A DNA stretch of 57,279 nucleotides from positions 1 to 57,279 of the forward strand of contig JASJCU010000011.1 in NCBI GenBank assembly GCA_030065815.1. Direction: 5' to 3'. Shown piece after piece: positions 12,189 to 21,206 of the stretch (the stretch's first letter is position 1; every line of letters begins with the position of its first letter). The DNA comes from Gammaproteobacteria bacterium. GTDB lineage: Bacteria; Pseudomonadota; Gammaproteobacteria; Chromatiales; Chromatiaceae. The notes below the pieces were generated by a model. That model was not told where the DNA came from, searched no databases, and saw only the letters and a list, made by a program, of their open reading frames with translations. The position numbers were made by a program, and so were the translations under genes.

Positions 12189-12761
12189 GGGTTGTTCGCG
12201 CTGACGCGCGGGATGTTTTTAAAGCGCTCGGCGGAGCGCTCCCGCGGTACTTTTCTTTGCTTGCCCAAAGAAAAGTACCCAAAAGAAAAGGCCCCCGACG
12301 ACTTGCCCCTCGTCTGCGACGAGGGGTTCCCTGCGCTTCTCGGGGTTTTCGGCGCGCGTGAACTCCCTCGCTACGCTCGGTCAGACATGCACGCGCTTGC
12401 CTCCGAAAACCCCTGCGATGCTCGGCGGCGTCAACGGGACCGGGGTGGGCGCCGCAGGCTCGGCGCTCTTCGCCCGGTCCCTCGCGGCCGGCTACGGAGC
12501 CCCCGGGGGCCCCGTTGGTGCAGCCGAGCACCGCAGGACAAAACCGGGAGAAGCGAGGACTGTCTGAGCGATCGGAGATCGCGAGTTCCGCAGCGCCGGT
12601 TTTGGCCGAGGAGCGCAGGGCAGTCGGCGCGCAGCGCCGACCACGCCTTCGGGGTGCCCTTTTCTTTGCCTTCTTTCTTTTGGGCAAGCAAAAGAAAGAA
12701 GGGCGGGCGCGCTCCGCCGAGCGCTTCCAAAAACCATCCCGCGCGCCAGCGCGAACAAAAC
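12189..12761. repeat. R1 copy B: nested-palindrome element, inverted relative to copy A
   Basis: About 570 bases between hemF and soeC repeat the R1 blocks in reverse-complement order compared with copy A. The left end carries GTTCGCGCTGACGCGCGG, GCGCTCGGCGGAGCGC and the palindrome TACTTTTCTTTGCTTGCCC; the right end carries the longer TTCTTTCTTTTGGGC palindrome. The 150-base insertion of copy A is absent, so this is closer to the intact form. A solitary terminal-like piece (TTCGCGCTTTCGCGCGAG) lies near 12095. No gene is supported in 12018-12855. Confidence 0.85.
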
Positions 12762-12855
12762 CGAACGACTCAGCCCGCAGAAGATCACCCCAGGTCGAAA
12801 CAACGACCCACTACCCACGTTGTCCTCGCGATCGACGACCCGGTCGCGTGAACCG

Positions 12856-13848
12856 TCAAGCCACCGACTGGTAGTAGAGGTTCTGCGGGTGCCTGGCCTC
12901 GGCGAAGAAGTACCAGCGCTCGGCCAGCAGCCCGACGTATTGCACCGCGAACGCGAGGATGGGCAGGTACGTCGACGCCAGTATGTTCGACGCGCCGAGC
13001 AGCGCGACCGGCACCAGGAACACCGTGGCGACGAAGAACCACTTGATCAGGCCGAGCGTGCCGTCGCTCCTGCCGTGGAAGAACTCGCGGGTGTTGAACG
13101 AGCCGCCCATGAAACCCATCGACTTCTGTCGGATGGTCGTATGCCGCACGCCGATCGCGCTGCGCAGCGTCGACCTGTGTTTGATGCGGCCGTTGCGATA
13201 GACCGCGAAGCCGCGCGTGATCGCCGCGAACACCGTGAAGATCACGGCCCAGGTGCCGAAGAAGCCGACCAGCTGCACACCGCTCCAGGCCGAAAAGGCA
13301 GCCGCCAGCGTGAAGCCTGACACCAGGCCGAACAGCATGAAATTGACGACGGTCAGCGGGCTGTGCCACTCCTGCAGGAAGCGTACGCTGGCGTAGATCA
13401 TCGCGGTGCTGACGAACAGCACCAGCGACAGCACGCTGCCGATGACGCCCAGCAGCAGCGTCGGATCGACCGGGATCTGGCCCTGGATGACGAACAGCGG
13501 CTCGGTCATCTCGACGTAATGCGCGCCACCGTACAGCAGCACCAGCACGATGAAGGCCGGCAGCGCGATCAGCTCACGCGACAGCCACGACGTCCGCCAC
13601 TGCGTGAGACCGCGCCATGCGCGGGTCAGGAAGTAGCTCGGTTTGCCGAGGTGGAATACCGCGGCCACGAGGCCGAGGATCAGCAGGACCATCGCGACGA
13701 AGCTGCCCATCGCGTAGAAAGTCACGCTGTCCTGTGGCGCGAGCAGGTTCGCCAGCGAGTACACCTGGCCGGTGACCAGCGCCATGAACAGGCCCTGGCC
13801 GGCGCCGATCAGGGTCGTGAGGAAGATGACGGAAAAGGCAGGATGCAT
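12856..13848 (-). CDS. soeC: Sulfite-oxidising enzyme membrane subunit SoeC (DmsC/NrfD-like)
   Basis: A 330-residue polytopic protein with about eight hydrophobic segments and no cysteine cluster, in the DmsC-like anchor family. Segments such as HLGKPSYFLTRAWRGLTQWR and REFFHGRSDGTLGLIKWFF are typical of SoeC in purple sulfur bacteria. It should anchor SoeAB on the cytoplasmic face and pass electrons from sulfite to quinone. It is the third gene of the minus-strand soeA-soeB-soeC series. A 194-base gap with heptamer repeats separates it from soeB. Confidence 0.9.
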   Translation of the reverse strand: MHPAFSVIFLTTLIGAGQGLFMALVTGQVYSLANLLAPQDSVTFYAMGSFVAMVLLILGLVAAVFHLGKPSYFLTRAWRGLTQWRTSWLSRELIALPAFIVLVLLYGGAHYVEMTEPLFVIQGQIPVDPTLLLGVIGSVLSLVLFVSTAMIYASVRFLQEWHSPLTVVNFMLFGLVSGFTLAAAFSAWSGVQLVGFFGTWAVIFTVFAAITRGFAVYRNGRIKHRSTLRSAIGVRHTTIRQKSMGFMGGSFNTREFFHGRSDGTLGLIKWFFVATVFLVPVALLGASNILASTYLPILAFAVQYVGLLAERWYFFAEARHPQNLYYQSVA

Positions 13849-13858
13849 GGGAACTCCA

Positions 13859-14040
13859 GGGCCTAGGGCCTAGGGCCTAGGGCCGAGGGCCGAGGGCCGA
13901 GGAAAGGCAACCGGCCTGTTTGTCAGAACACTGGACTGCGCGGATGCGGCAGCTTGAATCCGCGTGATCCGCAAACGAGTAGTCACGACTTGACGCACCC
14001 GCACCGCAACTCTGCGCCCTCGGCCCTGGGCCCTCAGCCC
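13859..14040. repeat. Opposed heptamer arrays between soeB and soeC
   Basis: At 13859-13902 three GGGCCTA units are followed by three GGGCCGA units. At 14016-14040 the complementary pattern GCCCTCGGCCCTGGGCCCTC appears. The two arrays could pair across about 115 bases and form a long hairpin in the transcript between soeB and soeC. The unit is the same as in the array at 1-60. Confidence 0.85.
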
Positions 14041-14042
14041 TT

Positions 14043-14774
14043 TTAGTACGAGACATCATCCAAGGTATCTCCCTCGGCGGCCGGCAGCGGCGCCTCCTTG
14101 GTCAACGGGTTGTCGGCACGCTCCAGCTCGTCGTCGAATATCTGGATGCGGGTCTTGCGGCGCGGCAGGTAATGGTTGGCCGGCTGCGTTCCCCATTCCG
14201 GCATCAGCTGGTATCCGCCGTTCTCGTGGATCGCGATCGACGCCTCCGAATTGGGGTCGTGGACGTCGCCGTATAGTCGCGCGCTGGTCGGGCATGCGAG
14301 CACGCAGGCCGGTTGGCGCTCGTTCTCGGGCAATGATTGATCGGTGATGCGATCGATACACAGCGTGCACTTCTTCATGACCTTCTGCTGCTCATCGAGC
14401 TCGCGCACGCCATAGGGGCAGGCCCAGGCGCAGTACTTGCAGCCGATGCACTTGTCGTAGTCGACGAGCACGACGCCGTTGTCCTCGCGCTTGTAGGACG
14501 CGCCGGTCGGGCACACCGGCACGCACGGCGGCTCCTCGCAGTGTAGGCAGCTCTTGGGGAAGTGCACGGTCTCGGTATTCGGGTATTCACCGACCTCGAA
14601 CATCTGCACCCGGTTGAAGAAGGTGCCGCTCGGATCGACGTCGTACGGCCGCTGGTCGACCATCGGCCCGGCCCAGCCGGACGTGTTCCATTCCTTGCAC
14701 GACGTCACGCAGGCGTGGCAGCCGACGCAGACGTTCAGATCTATTACCAATGCCAATTGCGTCATTTCGTACAT
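14043..14774 (-). CDS. soeB: Sulfite-oxidising enzyme iron-sulfur subunit SoeB (DmsB-like)
   Basis: A 243-residue protein with four ferredoxin-type cysteine groups: CVGCHACVTSCKEW, CLHCEEPPCVPVCP, CIGCKYCAWACPYG and CTLCIDR followed by CVLACP. It transfers electrons from the molybdenum subunit SoeA to the membrane subunit SoeC. No signal peptide is seen, consistent with the cytoplasmic location of SoeABC. The fourth codon is also ATG (14765), so the start may be three residues shorter. Confidence 0.93.
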   Translation of the reverse strand: MYEMTQLALVIDLNVCVGCHACVTSCKEWNTSGWAGPMVDQRPYDVDPSGTFFNRVQMFEVGEYPNTETVHFPKSCLHCEEPPCVPVCPTGASYKREDNGVVLVDYDKCIGCKYCAWACPYGVRELDEQQKVMKKCTLCIDRITDQSLPENERQPACVLACPTSARLYGDVHDPNSEASIAIHENGGYQLMPEWGTQPANHYLPRRKTRIQIFDDELERADNPLTKEAPLPAAEGDTLDDVSY

Positions 14775-14780
14775 CCCATT

Positions 14781-14880
14781 GGAAACGCAAAGGCCTCAAA
14801 GGCGCAAAGGCCGCAAAGTCTTGGGGCGCCCTGACAGAAGAATCTTTGCGTTCTTCGCGTCTTTGCGTTCTTTGAGTTCC
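14781..14880. repeat. CGCAAAG-type inverted repeat between soeA and soeB
   Basis: Two arms of about 37 bases (14781-14818 and 14844-14880) made of CGCAAAG-like units are imperfect reverse complements around a 25-base loop. They fill most of the 118-base gap between soeA and soeB. Similar CGCAAAG-rich palindromes are widespread between genes in many bacteria. In the mRNA this would be a strong stem-loop that could stabilise the upstream soeA segment or attenuate downstream expression. Confidence 0.85.
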
Positions 14881-14892
14881 GATACTCGGTGT

Positions 14893-17799
14893 TCATTCAA
14901 TGCCCGCCTTACGTCGGAACAGCCCGGCGAAGTAAGCCTGCCATCTGCCGCGCCGGCCTTCCTGCCCGGGTACCCGACGCTGTGCTGGGAACTGCGGGAA
15001 CGTGGTGCGCGGTTCAGCGTCGTCGGCCTTGTAGACCTTGACGCGGACGTCGAACCACGCCGCCTGGCCGGTCACCGGGTCGGAGTTGGAGAGGTGCTCG
15101 CCGGCCTCGTTCGGCGGCAGTTCCTCGGCGATCACGTGGTTGAGCAGGAAACCCTTCTGCGACTCGTTGGCCTTCGGCTGCAGCCCCCACGCGCCGGCGG
15201 CCTTGCCGATCGCGTTCCAGGTCCACACGGTGCCCGGCTCGACCGACTCGGAGAAGCGCGCCATGCAGCGCACCTTGCCGTGGGGCGACTCGACCCAGAT
15301 CCAGTCGCCGTCCTCGAAGCCGTTGGCCGCACCGACCTGCGGGCTCATGAACAGGAAATTGTGGGTATGGATCTGGCGCAGCCAGGCGTTCTGGCTGTCC
15401 CACGAGTGGTACATCGCCATCGGCCGCTGGGTCAGCGCGTTGAGCGGGAACTCGTGGGTGTCGACCAGTTCGCTCTCGAGCGGCTCGTGGTAGAACGGCA
15501 GCGGGTCGAAGTAGGTCTCGATGCGCTTCGCCAGGTGCCTCGGCGGCCGGCGGCCGGGACGTCGGCCCTGCGCGGCGAGGCGGAACTTCTGCAGCACCTC
15601 GGAGTACAGGTGCACGTTGATCGGCTCGGCGTAGCGCGTCATGCCGTGCGCCCTGGCCCACTCGAGGTAGCCCTTGTTCCAGTTACGCATGTACTGGTAC
15701 GACTTCGGCAGCTGGTAATGGAACACGCAGTTGTTCTTCGCGTACATCTCCCATTGCCGCGGGTTCGGCTCGCCCTTGAGGAACTTCTCGCCACCCTTGC
15801 CGCGCCAGCCGGACAGGAAGCCGATACCCGAGCCCGGCGAGGTCTCGAAGTTGACGACGAAGTCCGGGTAGTCGCGGAACTTGCGGGCGCCGGACTCGGT
15901 GACGAAGGCGGGCAGCCCGAGGCGCGTACCCAGTTCGATCAGCACGTCCTGGAACGGTTTGCAGTCACCCTTGGGCGGCACGACCGGGACGCGCACCGAG
16001 TCGCACGGCCCGTCGAACTCGGAGATCGGCCGGTCGAGCATCGACAGCGCGTCGTGGCGCTCGAGGTAGGTCGTGTCCGGCAGTACCAGGTCGGCGAACG
16101 CGACCGTCTCCGACTGGAACGCGTCGGCAACGATGATGAACGGGATCTTGTACTCGCCGTTGTCGTCCTTGTCGACGAGCATCTCGCGCACCTTGACCGT
16201 GTTCATCGACGAGTTCCACGCCATGTTGGCCATGAACAGCAGCAGCGTGTCGATCTTGTACGGGTCGCCGCGCCACGCGTTGGTGATGACGTTGTGCATC
16301 AGGCCGTGCACCGACAGCGGGTACTCCCACGAGAACGCCTTGTCGAGGCGCACCGGGTTGCCGTCGTCGTCGACGAACAGGTCGTCGGGGTCGGCCGGCC
16401 AACCGAGCGGCATGCCGTCGAGCGGCGTGTTCGGCTGCACACCGTCGGGGCCGTTCGGCGGCTTCGGACATGGCGGGATCGGGCGCGGAAACGGCGCCTT
16501 GTGACGAAAGCCGCCGGGGCGGTCGATCGTGCCGAGTATCGTCATCAGCACGCCGAGCGCGCGGATCGTCTGGAAGCCGTTCGAGTGCGCGGCGAGGCCA
16601 CGCATCGCATGGAATGCGACCGGGCTGCCGCTGACCGACTCGTGCTCCCTGCCCCAGACGTCGGTCCACTGGATCGGCAGCTCGATCTTCTGGTCGCGCG
16701 CGGTGACACCCATCTCGTGCGCGAGGCGTTCGATCGTCTCGACCGGGATGCCGGTGATGCCGGCGGCCCACGCGGGCGTGTATTCCTCGACGCGCTCCTT
16801 GAGCATCTGGAACGCGGTCTTGACCGGCCTGCCGGCGACCTCGTAGCTGCCAAGCAGGAACGGGTCACAGCCCTCGCAGCGCACGTCAACCGGGCCATTG
16901 GTCTTGCGGTCCCACCACAGTTTGTTCTGCGGATCGAAGCAGCCCTCCTCGACCGGCTTGTCGGTGCGGATGAACATGCCGTAGTCGGCCGACGACTCGC
17001 CGAGATCGATCAGCTCGGCGGCATTCGTGTAATGCACCAGGAACTCGCGGTCGTACAGGCCCTGCTTGATGATCTCGTGCGTGATCGCGAGCATCAGCGC
17101 ACCGTCGGTACCGGGCTTGATCGGCACCCATTCGTCGGCGATCGCCGAGTAGCCGGTGCGCACCGGGTTGATCGAGATGAAGCGGCCGCCGCGACGCTTG
17201 AACTTCGCGATCGCGACCTTGAGCGGGTTCGAGTGGTGGTCCTCGGCGGTGCCGATCATGACGAACAGCTTGGCGCGATCGAGGTCGGGGCCACCGAACT
17301 CCCAGAACGAACCGCCGATCGTGTAGATCAGGCCGGCGGCCATGTTCACCGAGCAGAAGCCGCCGTGCGCGGCGTAGTTGGGCGTGCCGAACTGCTTCGC
17401 GAACATGCCGGTCAGCGCCTGCATCTGGTCACGCCCGGTGAACAGCGCGAACTTCTTCGGGTCCTCGGCGCGCAGCCGCGACAGGCGCTCCGCCATGACC
17501 TCGAACGCCTGGTCCCAGGAGATCTCGTCGAACTGCGACGCACCGCGCTCGCCGCCGGGGCGGCGCAGCAGCGGCCTGGTCAGGCGCGCCGGCGAGTACT
17601 GCTTCATGATGCCGGATGCGCCCTTGGCGCAGATCACGCCCTTGTTCAGCGGGTGGTCCGGGTTGCCCTCGATATGCCGGACCTCGCCGTCGCGCAGCGT
17701 GACACGGATGCCGCAACGGCACGCGCACATGTAGCAGGTCGTGTTCTTGACCTCTTTCCTGCCCGGCTCGGATTCCACCTGCAATACCGGATCCAACAT
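14893..17799 (-). CDS. soeA: Sulfite-oxidising enzyme molybdopterin subunit SoeA
   Basis: This 968-residue molybdopterin oxidoreductase has an N-terminal [4Fe-4S] site (Cys22, Cys25, Cys29 and Cys57 in CYMCACRCG and VICAKG). Bis-MGD-binding motifs follow, and a molybdopterin dinucleotide-binding domain lies near the C-terminus (LTQRPMAMYHSWDSQNAWL). There is no twin-arginine signal, so it is cytoplasmic, like SoeA and unlike DmsA or PhsA. With soeB and soeC in the same order, the best call is the SoeABC enzyme that oxidises sulfite directly to sulfate in Allochromatium-type sulfur oxidisers. A polysulfide or thiosulfate reductase is less likely given the neighbouring apr genes. Confidence 0.92.
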   Translation of the reverse strand: MLDPVLQVESEPGRKEVKNTTCYMCACRCGIRVTLRDGEVRHIEGNPDHPLNKGVICAKGASGIMKQYSPARLTRPLLRRPGGERGASQFDEISWDQAFEVMAERLSRLRAEDPKKFALFTGRDQMQALTGMFAKQFGTPNYAAHGGFCSVNMAAGLIYTIGGSFWEFGGPDLDRAKLFVMIGTAEDHHSNPLKVAIAKFKRRGGRFISINPVRTGYSAIADEWVPIKPGTDGALMLAITHEIIKQGLYDREFLVHYTNAAELIDLGESSADYGMFIRTDKPVEEGCFDPQNKLWWDRKTNGPVDVRCEGCDPFLLGSYEVAGRPVKTAFQMLKERVEEYTPAWAAGITGIPVETIERLAHEMGVTARDQKIELPIQWTDVWGREHESVSGSPVAFHAMRGLAAHSNGFQTIRALGVLMTILGTIDRPGGFRHKAPFPRPIPPCPKPPNGPDGVQPNTPLDGMPLGWPADPDDLFVDDDGNPVRLDKAFSWEYPLSVHGLMHNVITNAWRGDPYKIDTLLLFMANMAWNSSMNTVKVREMLVDKDDNGEYKIPFIIVADAFQSETVAFADLVLPDTTYLERHDALSMLDRPISEFDGPCDSVRVPVVPPKGDCKPFQDVLIELGTRLGLPAFVTESGARKFRDYPDFVVNFETSPGSGIGFLSGWRGKGGEKFLKGEPNPRQWEMYAKNNCVFHYQLPKSYQYMRNWNKGYLEWARAHGMTRYAEPINVHLYSEVLQKFRLAAQGRRPGRRPPRHLAKRIETYFDPLPFYHEPLESELVDTHEFPLNALTQRPMAMYHSWDSQNAWLRQIHTHNFLFMSPQVGAANGFEDGDWIWVESPHGKVRCMARFSESVEPGTVWTWNAIGKAAGAWGLQPKANESQKGFLLNHVIAEELPPNEAGEHLSNSDPVTGQAAWFDVRVKVYKADDAEPRTTFPQFPAQRRVPGQEGRRGRWQAYFAGLFRRKAGIE

Positions 17800-17832
17800 G
17801 CCCCAACCCCAAGCCCGCGAACCCGCCGGGCT

Positions 17833-17870
17833 ATTTTATGATTAATCGCTAACATTCTAATATTTCACGC
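17833..17870 (-). promoter_or_regulatory. AT-rich upstream region of soeA with TTCTAATAT motif
   Basis: An AT-rich island precedes soeA in otherwise GC-rich DNA. On the minus strand TAAAAT near 17834-17839 could be a -10 element. TTCTAATAT at 17855-17863 also occurs upstream of aprM at 23878-23886, in the opposite orientation relative to its gene. The promoter assignment rests only on composition. Confidence 0.3.
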
Positions 17871-18012
17871 GCGCAATCACAACGCGACCGCGCGTGTTGA
17901 GAACCAGCTTGGGCCGCGCAGCAGACCACGGGCCTCATTACTTTTTATCTTGGGATCAGAGACTTATATGACGCCATGCGGCGACCGCCGGCGCGGCCGC
18001 GGCCCGGCGCGG

Positions 18013-18447
18013 TCAATAGCGGAACTTGCGCACGACCTCGTAGCCGTGGAGGTCGGGCTTCCAGCCCCAGAAATAGGCCTGCAGGTCGCGCACCGCGTCG
18101 AGTTCGGCGTCGCGAAATGATGCCGCCGCGAAACCGCATCCCATGGCCGACCGCTCGCGACCGCGGAAATCCTTGAATTCGCTGCGGATCACGATCACGT
18201 GGGCATGCTCGAGTTGGCTGAGGTTCTGCGCCCGGATCACGTCGAGATGCTTCAGGTAATCGGCGTAACCCTTTGCGCGCAGCGCGTCTTCGGCCGCCTC
18301 CTGGGCCTCGACCGGGTGCGACTTGCCATAGGCCAGTGCGTAGTCGAGGGTCTGGCCCTGGTACTTGGCCATCACGCACGCCGCGCCGCCGGCGGGTACC
18401 GCCGCCGCGGCCAGCATCAGGACGGTGAACAGGATCAGCGCGCGCAT
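18013..18447 (-). CDS. Exported protein of unknown function
   Basis: The start at 18447 gives 144 residues with a signal peptide (MRALILFTVLMLAAAAVPAG) cleaved near GGAA. The mature part has two cysteines (in ACVMAKY and GCGFAA), is rich in alanine and charged residues and contains three tyrosines in the C-terminal GYEVVRKFRY. I do not recognise the family. It lies between soeA and an R2 repeat, on the same strand as soe but with a gap of about 210 bases on the other side, so it is probably a separate unit. Confidence 0.7.
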   Translation of the reverse strand: MRALILFTVLMLAAAAVPAGGAACVMAKYQGQTLDYALAYGKSHPVEAQEAAEDALRAKGYADYLKHLDVIRAQNLSQLEHAHVIVIRSEFKDFRGRERSAMGCGFAAASFRDAELDAVRDLQAYFWGWKPDLHGYEVVRKFRY

Positions 18448-18481
18448 ACCAGCCGCATCGTCCGCGCCGGCGGAGTCTTTA

Positions 18482-18728
18482 GCCTGCATGTTGCGCGAGC
18501 ATTCGGAGGGCATGCGGCTTTCGCGGCCGTGTTGCCGGCCTCGAGCAGAAGTCATGGCCGTCGCTGGGGCTTGAGCGAAAGCCAAAGCGAGCGACAAACC
18601 GCTGGGACCTGAAAAGCATGATGCCGGGCGTCGACGGCAACTTCCGGTCGTCGCACGAGCGGACGGAAACCTCCGCATTTGCGGATACGCGCAGGTTTGG
18701 TGCTGTTCGGCCCATGCGACATGCAGGC
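18482..18728. repeat. R2 copy 2: dispersed intergenic repeat
   Basis: The ends are a good inverted pair, GCCTGCATGTTG and CGACATGCAGGC. The first half aligns with the copies at 10761 and 23269 (GAGCATTCGGAG, GGCTTTCGC, GAGCGAAAGCC); the centre has diverged. The left end follows a TA. This copy and the one at 23269 bracket the unknown gene cluster. No gene is supported in 18448-18950. Confidence 0.75.
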
Positions 18729-18803
18729 CAGCCCGGTCCACGTGTGCGCTGCACGGTCCGGGCGCGCGCCACGTTTTGGTCGGCATGCGACGACGCGCGC
18801 GGA

Positions 18804-18885
18804 TCCTGTCTCAACATCCACCGTTGATGAGACCGGCGCAGAAACTCGGCACCGCTGGTCTGTACGCTGGCAGACAATTCAATGA
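18804..18885 (+). repeat. Short repeat X, copy 1
   Basis: About 82 bases ending in TACGCTGGCAGACAATTCAA match the reverse complement of 23554-23635, which includes CACGCTGGCAGACGATTCCA. Each copy lies just downstream of an R2 copy, so repeat X may be part of a compound element or mark island borders. Confidence 0.6.
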
Positions 18886-18950
18886 CCAAGTGAACCGCGC
18901 GTTGGCGCGGACGAGTTGCAAACGGTGTATCGGCAATCGTGAGATTGGTT

Positions 18951-19262
18951 CTAGACGTCGAACAGCCTCTTCAACTCGGCGGGGACGAACTCGTAGATGT
19001 ATGAGTTGTCGCCGCTGTGGATGAGGTTGTCATCGTCGTCGCGGAAGGTCAGGTACGGACGCACCTCGACGCCATCGACCTCGACGCCGGCGGTGTCGTC
19101 GAGCGTGCTGGCGATGCTGAAGGCGATGCTCCCCGCAATCTCCTCCATGTCGAGGCCCTTGATACCGGCCTCCTCGAGTTTGATGCGCACTTTGTCGATA
19201 ACCTCGCGGATGAACAGCGCCTGTAGTTCATCGAATTTCTCTGTGTTGACGGTCAGCTGCAT
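18951..19262 (-). CDS. Unknown 103-residue acidic protein
   Basis: The protein is acidic with no signal peptide or membrane segment. It starts MQLTVNTEKFDELQALFIRE, continues with a helical segment (EVIDKVRIKLEEAG), and ends with alternating strand-like stretches (VEVDGVEVRPYLTFRDDDDN). The reading frame is well supported by amino-acid composition unlike random GC-rich frames. No family is recognised. It is the first of six unknown genes between the R2 copies at 18.5 and 23.3 kb. It has the same orientation as the next gene, with a 191-base gap. Confidence 0.75.
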   Translation of the reverse strand: MQLTVNTEKFDELQALFIREVIDKVRIKLEEAGIKGLDMEEIAGSIAFSIASTLDDTAGVEVDGVEVRPYLTFRDDDDNLIHSGDNSYIYEFVPAELKRLFDV

Positions 19263-19453
19263 GGGTGTTTCTCGTGCTGCAGAAGTTGCCGGATCGGCCG
19301 GGACCGGAGATTGTAAGGGGATATCGCGACGAGATCGCTACTCGTCGGCCAGTGCGACGCCAAGCAAGCGGATCTAAGGCGGCTCGCGGGAGGCTGGATA
19401 TACGGTCTGGCGATGCCGTCGGCTGCCGCCTTCTTGGCCGGGTCGACCCCGGA

Positions 19454-20182
19454 TCAGTGCGCAGGCGCCGTCGGCCAGCGTGCTGCATAGCGATCGATCA
19501 CCTCGCTTACCGCCTCCGGGACGTTCTGCACGATCATCTGTCGCTTGCCGTCGGCCAGGAAGCCGGGCATGTCTTGCGGCAGTCGGCGGCCGAGGTTGTC
19601 GAACGTCCGTTCCATCAAGGACGGATCCAGCGAGCGCGTCGCGGCGATTCCGGCATTCAGGTTGAGCACGCGCCAGGGACGGTAGGGATTGCTCGTATCT
19701 TCGTCGATGCGGACCTTTTCCGACGCGGCATCGGCAACCTCTTCCATCAGCTGGCACATTTGCGCGAGCTCGTCGGGGTCGTTGAGGCCGTTCGTGATGC
19801 GCCCGAAGCCGTCGGCGATCCCCTCGAGGTTTCCCAGCGTCGCTTCGCGACGCGCCAGCCACAGGCCGATCGAAGCAAAGATCAACGCCATGTCCTCGCG
19901 GTGTTCCATAACTTCGAGCACCAGCAGTTGGTAAGCCAACCGATCCAACAGGTCGAGCCCGTGCGCGGCGAACTCGGCGAGTTCATCGCGCTCGAAGAAA
20001 ACGGCGCCCTGATCGAGCGCTGTCGCGAGCTCGAAGAAGTCCGACAGCGCAGCGGCAACCGCGAGGGGGCCCGCGTCCGGGCTGTCGATCTTGCCGGTTC
20101 GTTCGTTGCGATCGACGATCGCCTTCGTAACCTCCAGGGCCCGATCGTTGATGCCGTCGATGTCGAATATCAGAGTGCTCAT
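19454..20182 (-). CDS. Unknown cytoplasmic helical protein
   Basis: The start at 20182 gives 242 residues (MSTLIFDIDGINDRALEVTK). The protein is acidic, leucine- and alanine-rich and mainly helical by appearance, without signal or membrane segments. FDIDG superficially recalls a HAD motif, but no other HAD motif follows. An upstream extension to 20356 is open but has unlike composition. The gene is divergent from the one at 20355. Part of an unrecognised cluster between soe and apr. Confidence 0.75.
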   Translation of the reverse strand: MSTLIFDIDGINDRALEVTKAIVDRNERTGKIDSPDAGPLAVAAALSDFFELATALDQGAVFFERDELAEFAAHGLDLLDRLAYQLLVLEVMEHREDMALIFASIGLWLARREATLGNLEGIADGFGRITNGLNDPDELAQMCQLMEEVADAASEKVRIDEDTSNPYRPWRVLNLNAGIAATRSLDPSLMERTFDNLGRRLPQDMPGFLADGKRQMIVQNVPEAVSEVIDRYAARWPTAPAH

Positions 20183-20289
20183 GGCTTGAAGATTCCCGTT
20201 GCAGGCGGACTGTCTTGAGTAACCGGCCTTGGACCGCATTCGGACTCTAATGCAGTGCGCCGGCCCGGAATGCGCATTCCGCGTCAGGG

Positions 20290-20317
20290 TATTTTCAACG
20301 GCGTTTATTAATATAAT
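20290..20317 (+). promoter_or_regulatory. Candidate promoter of the gene at 20355
   Basis: A perfect -10 hexamer TATAAT stands at 20312-20317 in a short AT-rich stretch, about 38 bases before the start codon. The -35 region (TATTTT near 20290) is poor, which would suit an activator-dependent promoter. Confidence 0.45.
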
Positions 20318-20354
20318 CCGCGGGCGGAGACACTGCACCCGGACGAGGACAGTC

Positions 20355-21155
20355 ATGCAAGGTTCGATCGCCCAGACGCTTTCTCTGGCGGCCCATGGTA
20401 ACGCCCACCTCTCCGGAAAGTTGGACGAGGACTACTTTCCGCACCATCAAACCTTTGCGTTTTGTGGGTCCGTCAGGTTCGTCGAACTGAATGAAGACGG
20501 CGATTCGTTCACCGAAGAGGCGTTCGCGTCGGATCCGGTGTTCTGGTTCGGCAAGATGAAAGACGCCGGCGTGCGGCAGTACCGGATTCGCTATATCGCC
20601 AGCCAGGACGCCGGGACCTCGGACAGGCTGTCAGTGGCCTACCCGGGCGGCGGGGGACGCTGGCTGATCGAGACCATGCTGCCAACGGGGTCCGACTACT
20701 GGGAGGGCCACTGGGAGGCCCCGGAGGCCGCCGATGGTAAATGGCGGGTCACCTATGCACGGGTACTGAAGGATGCGGAGATACCGGAGCCACGCATGCC
20801 GCCGCCCGAGATGGTCAAGACCAAGCTGCAGGGTGCGTTCACGAACGCGGGCAAGTTCGCAAATGCGCACGGCCAGGAACAGTTCGCCGAGGCCTTCAAG
20901 CGCGGCGTCAACGCCCTGAAGGACGTCCGCTGGGAGAGGAAGATCTACCCGCCCGAGTACGCTCCGCTGATTTACCAGCAGCTGCTGACGGCGGTAATCG
21001 AGGGCTGGGTGTTCGGTGGCGAGGGATCGTGGAACGACCTCCGCTTCGATGACGCAGAGACCCAGCAGGAATACGATCGGCTCTCGGATCAGCTTTTCAA
21101 TTTCATGAACCTGGCGCTGCTGGTGGCCGCCAATCCGTGGCCGAGGCAGGCGTAG
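20355..21155 (+). CDS. Unknown 266-residue cytoplasmic protein
   Basis: The ATG at 20355 follows a GAGGA ribosome site. The sequence contains aromatic-rich strand-like segments (DYFPHHQTFAFCGSVRFVEL, PVFWFGKMKDAGVRQYRIRY), a glycine-rich turn (AYPGGGGRWLIETM) and a helical C-terminal half (YEYD-type residues around QEYDRLSDQLFNFMNLA). No signal peptide or membrane segment is visible. I do not recognise the family. It is divergent from the helical protein gene and convergent with the gene ending at 21207. Confidence 0.78.
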   Translation: MQGSIAQTLSLAAHGNAHLSGKLDEDYFPHHQTFAFCGSVRFVELNEDGDSFTEEAFASDPVFWFGKMKDAGVRQYRIRYIASQDAGTSDRLSVAYPGGGGRWLIETMLPTGSDYWEGHWEAPEAADGKWRVTYARVLKDAEIPEPRMPPPEMVKTKLQGAFTNAGKFANAHGQEQFAEAFKRGVNALKDVRWERKIYPPEYAPLIYQQLLTAVIEGWVFGGEGSWNDLRFDDAETQQEYDRLSDQLFNFMNLALLVAANPWPRQA

Positions 21156-21206
21156 TCGGCGCGGCGACCGCCGGGCCGCAAAGGACCACAGCCAGGCCGC
21201 ACAGGA

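Noticed and set aside
14554-17841. A 1095-codon open frame on the plus strand opposite soeA
   Set aside because: It is the antisense shadow of soeA in high-GC DNA. Its composition is rich in Arg, Val and Leu with no domain, while the opposite strand encodes an intact molybdoenzyme.
19454-20182. HAD phosphatase call from the FDIDG start
   Set aside because: Only the first motif is superficially similar; no lysine, Ser/Thr or GDxxxD motif follows.
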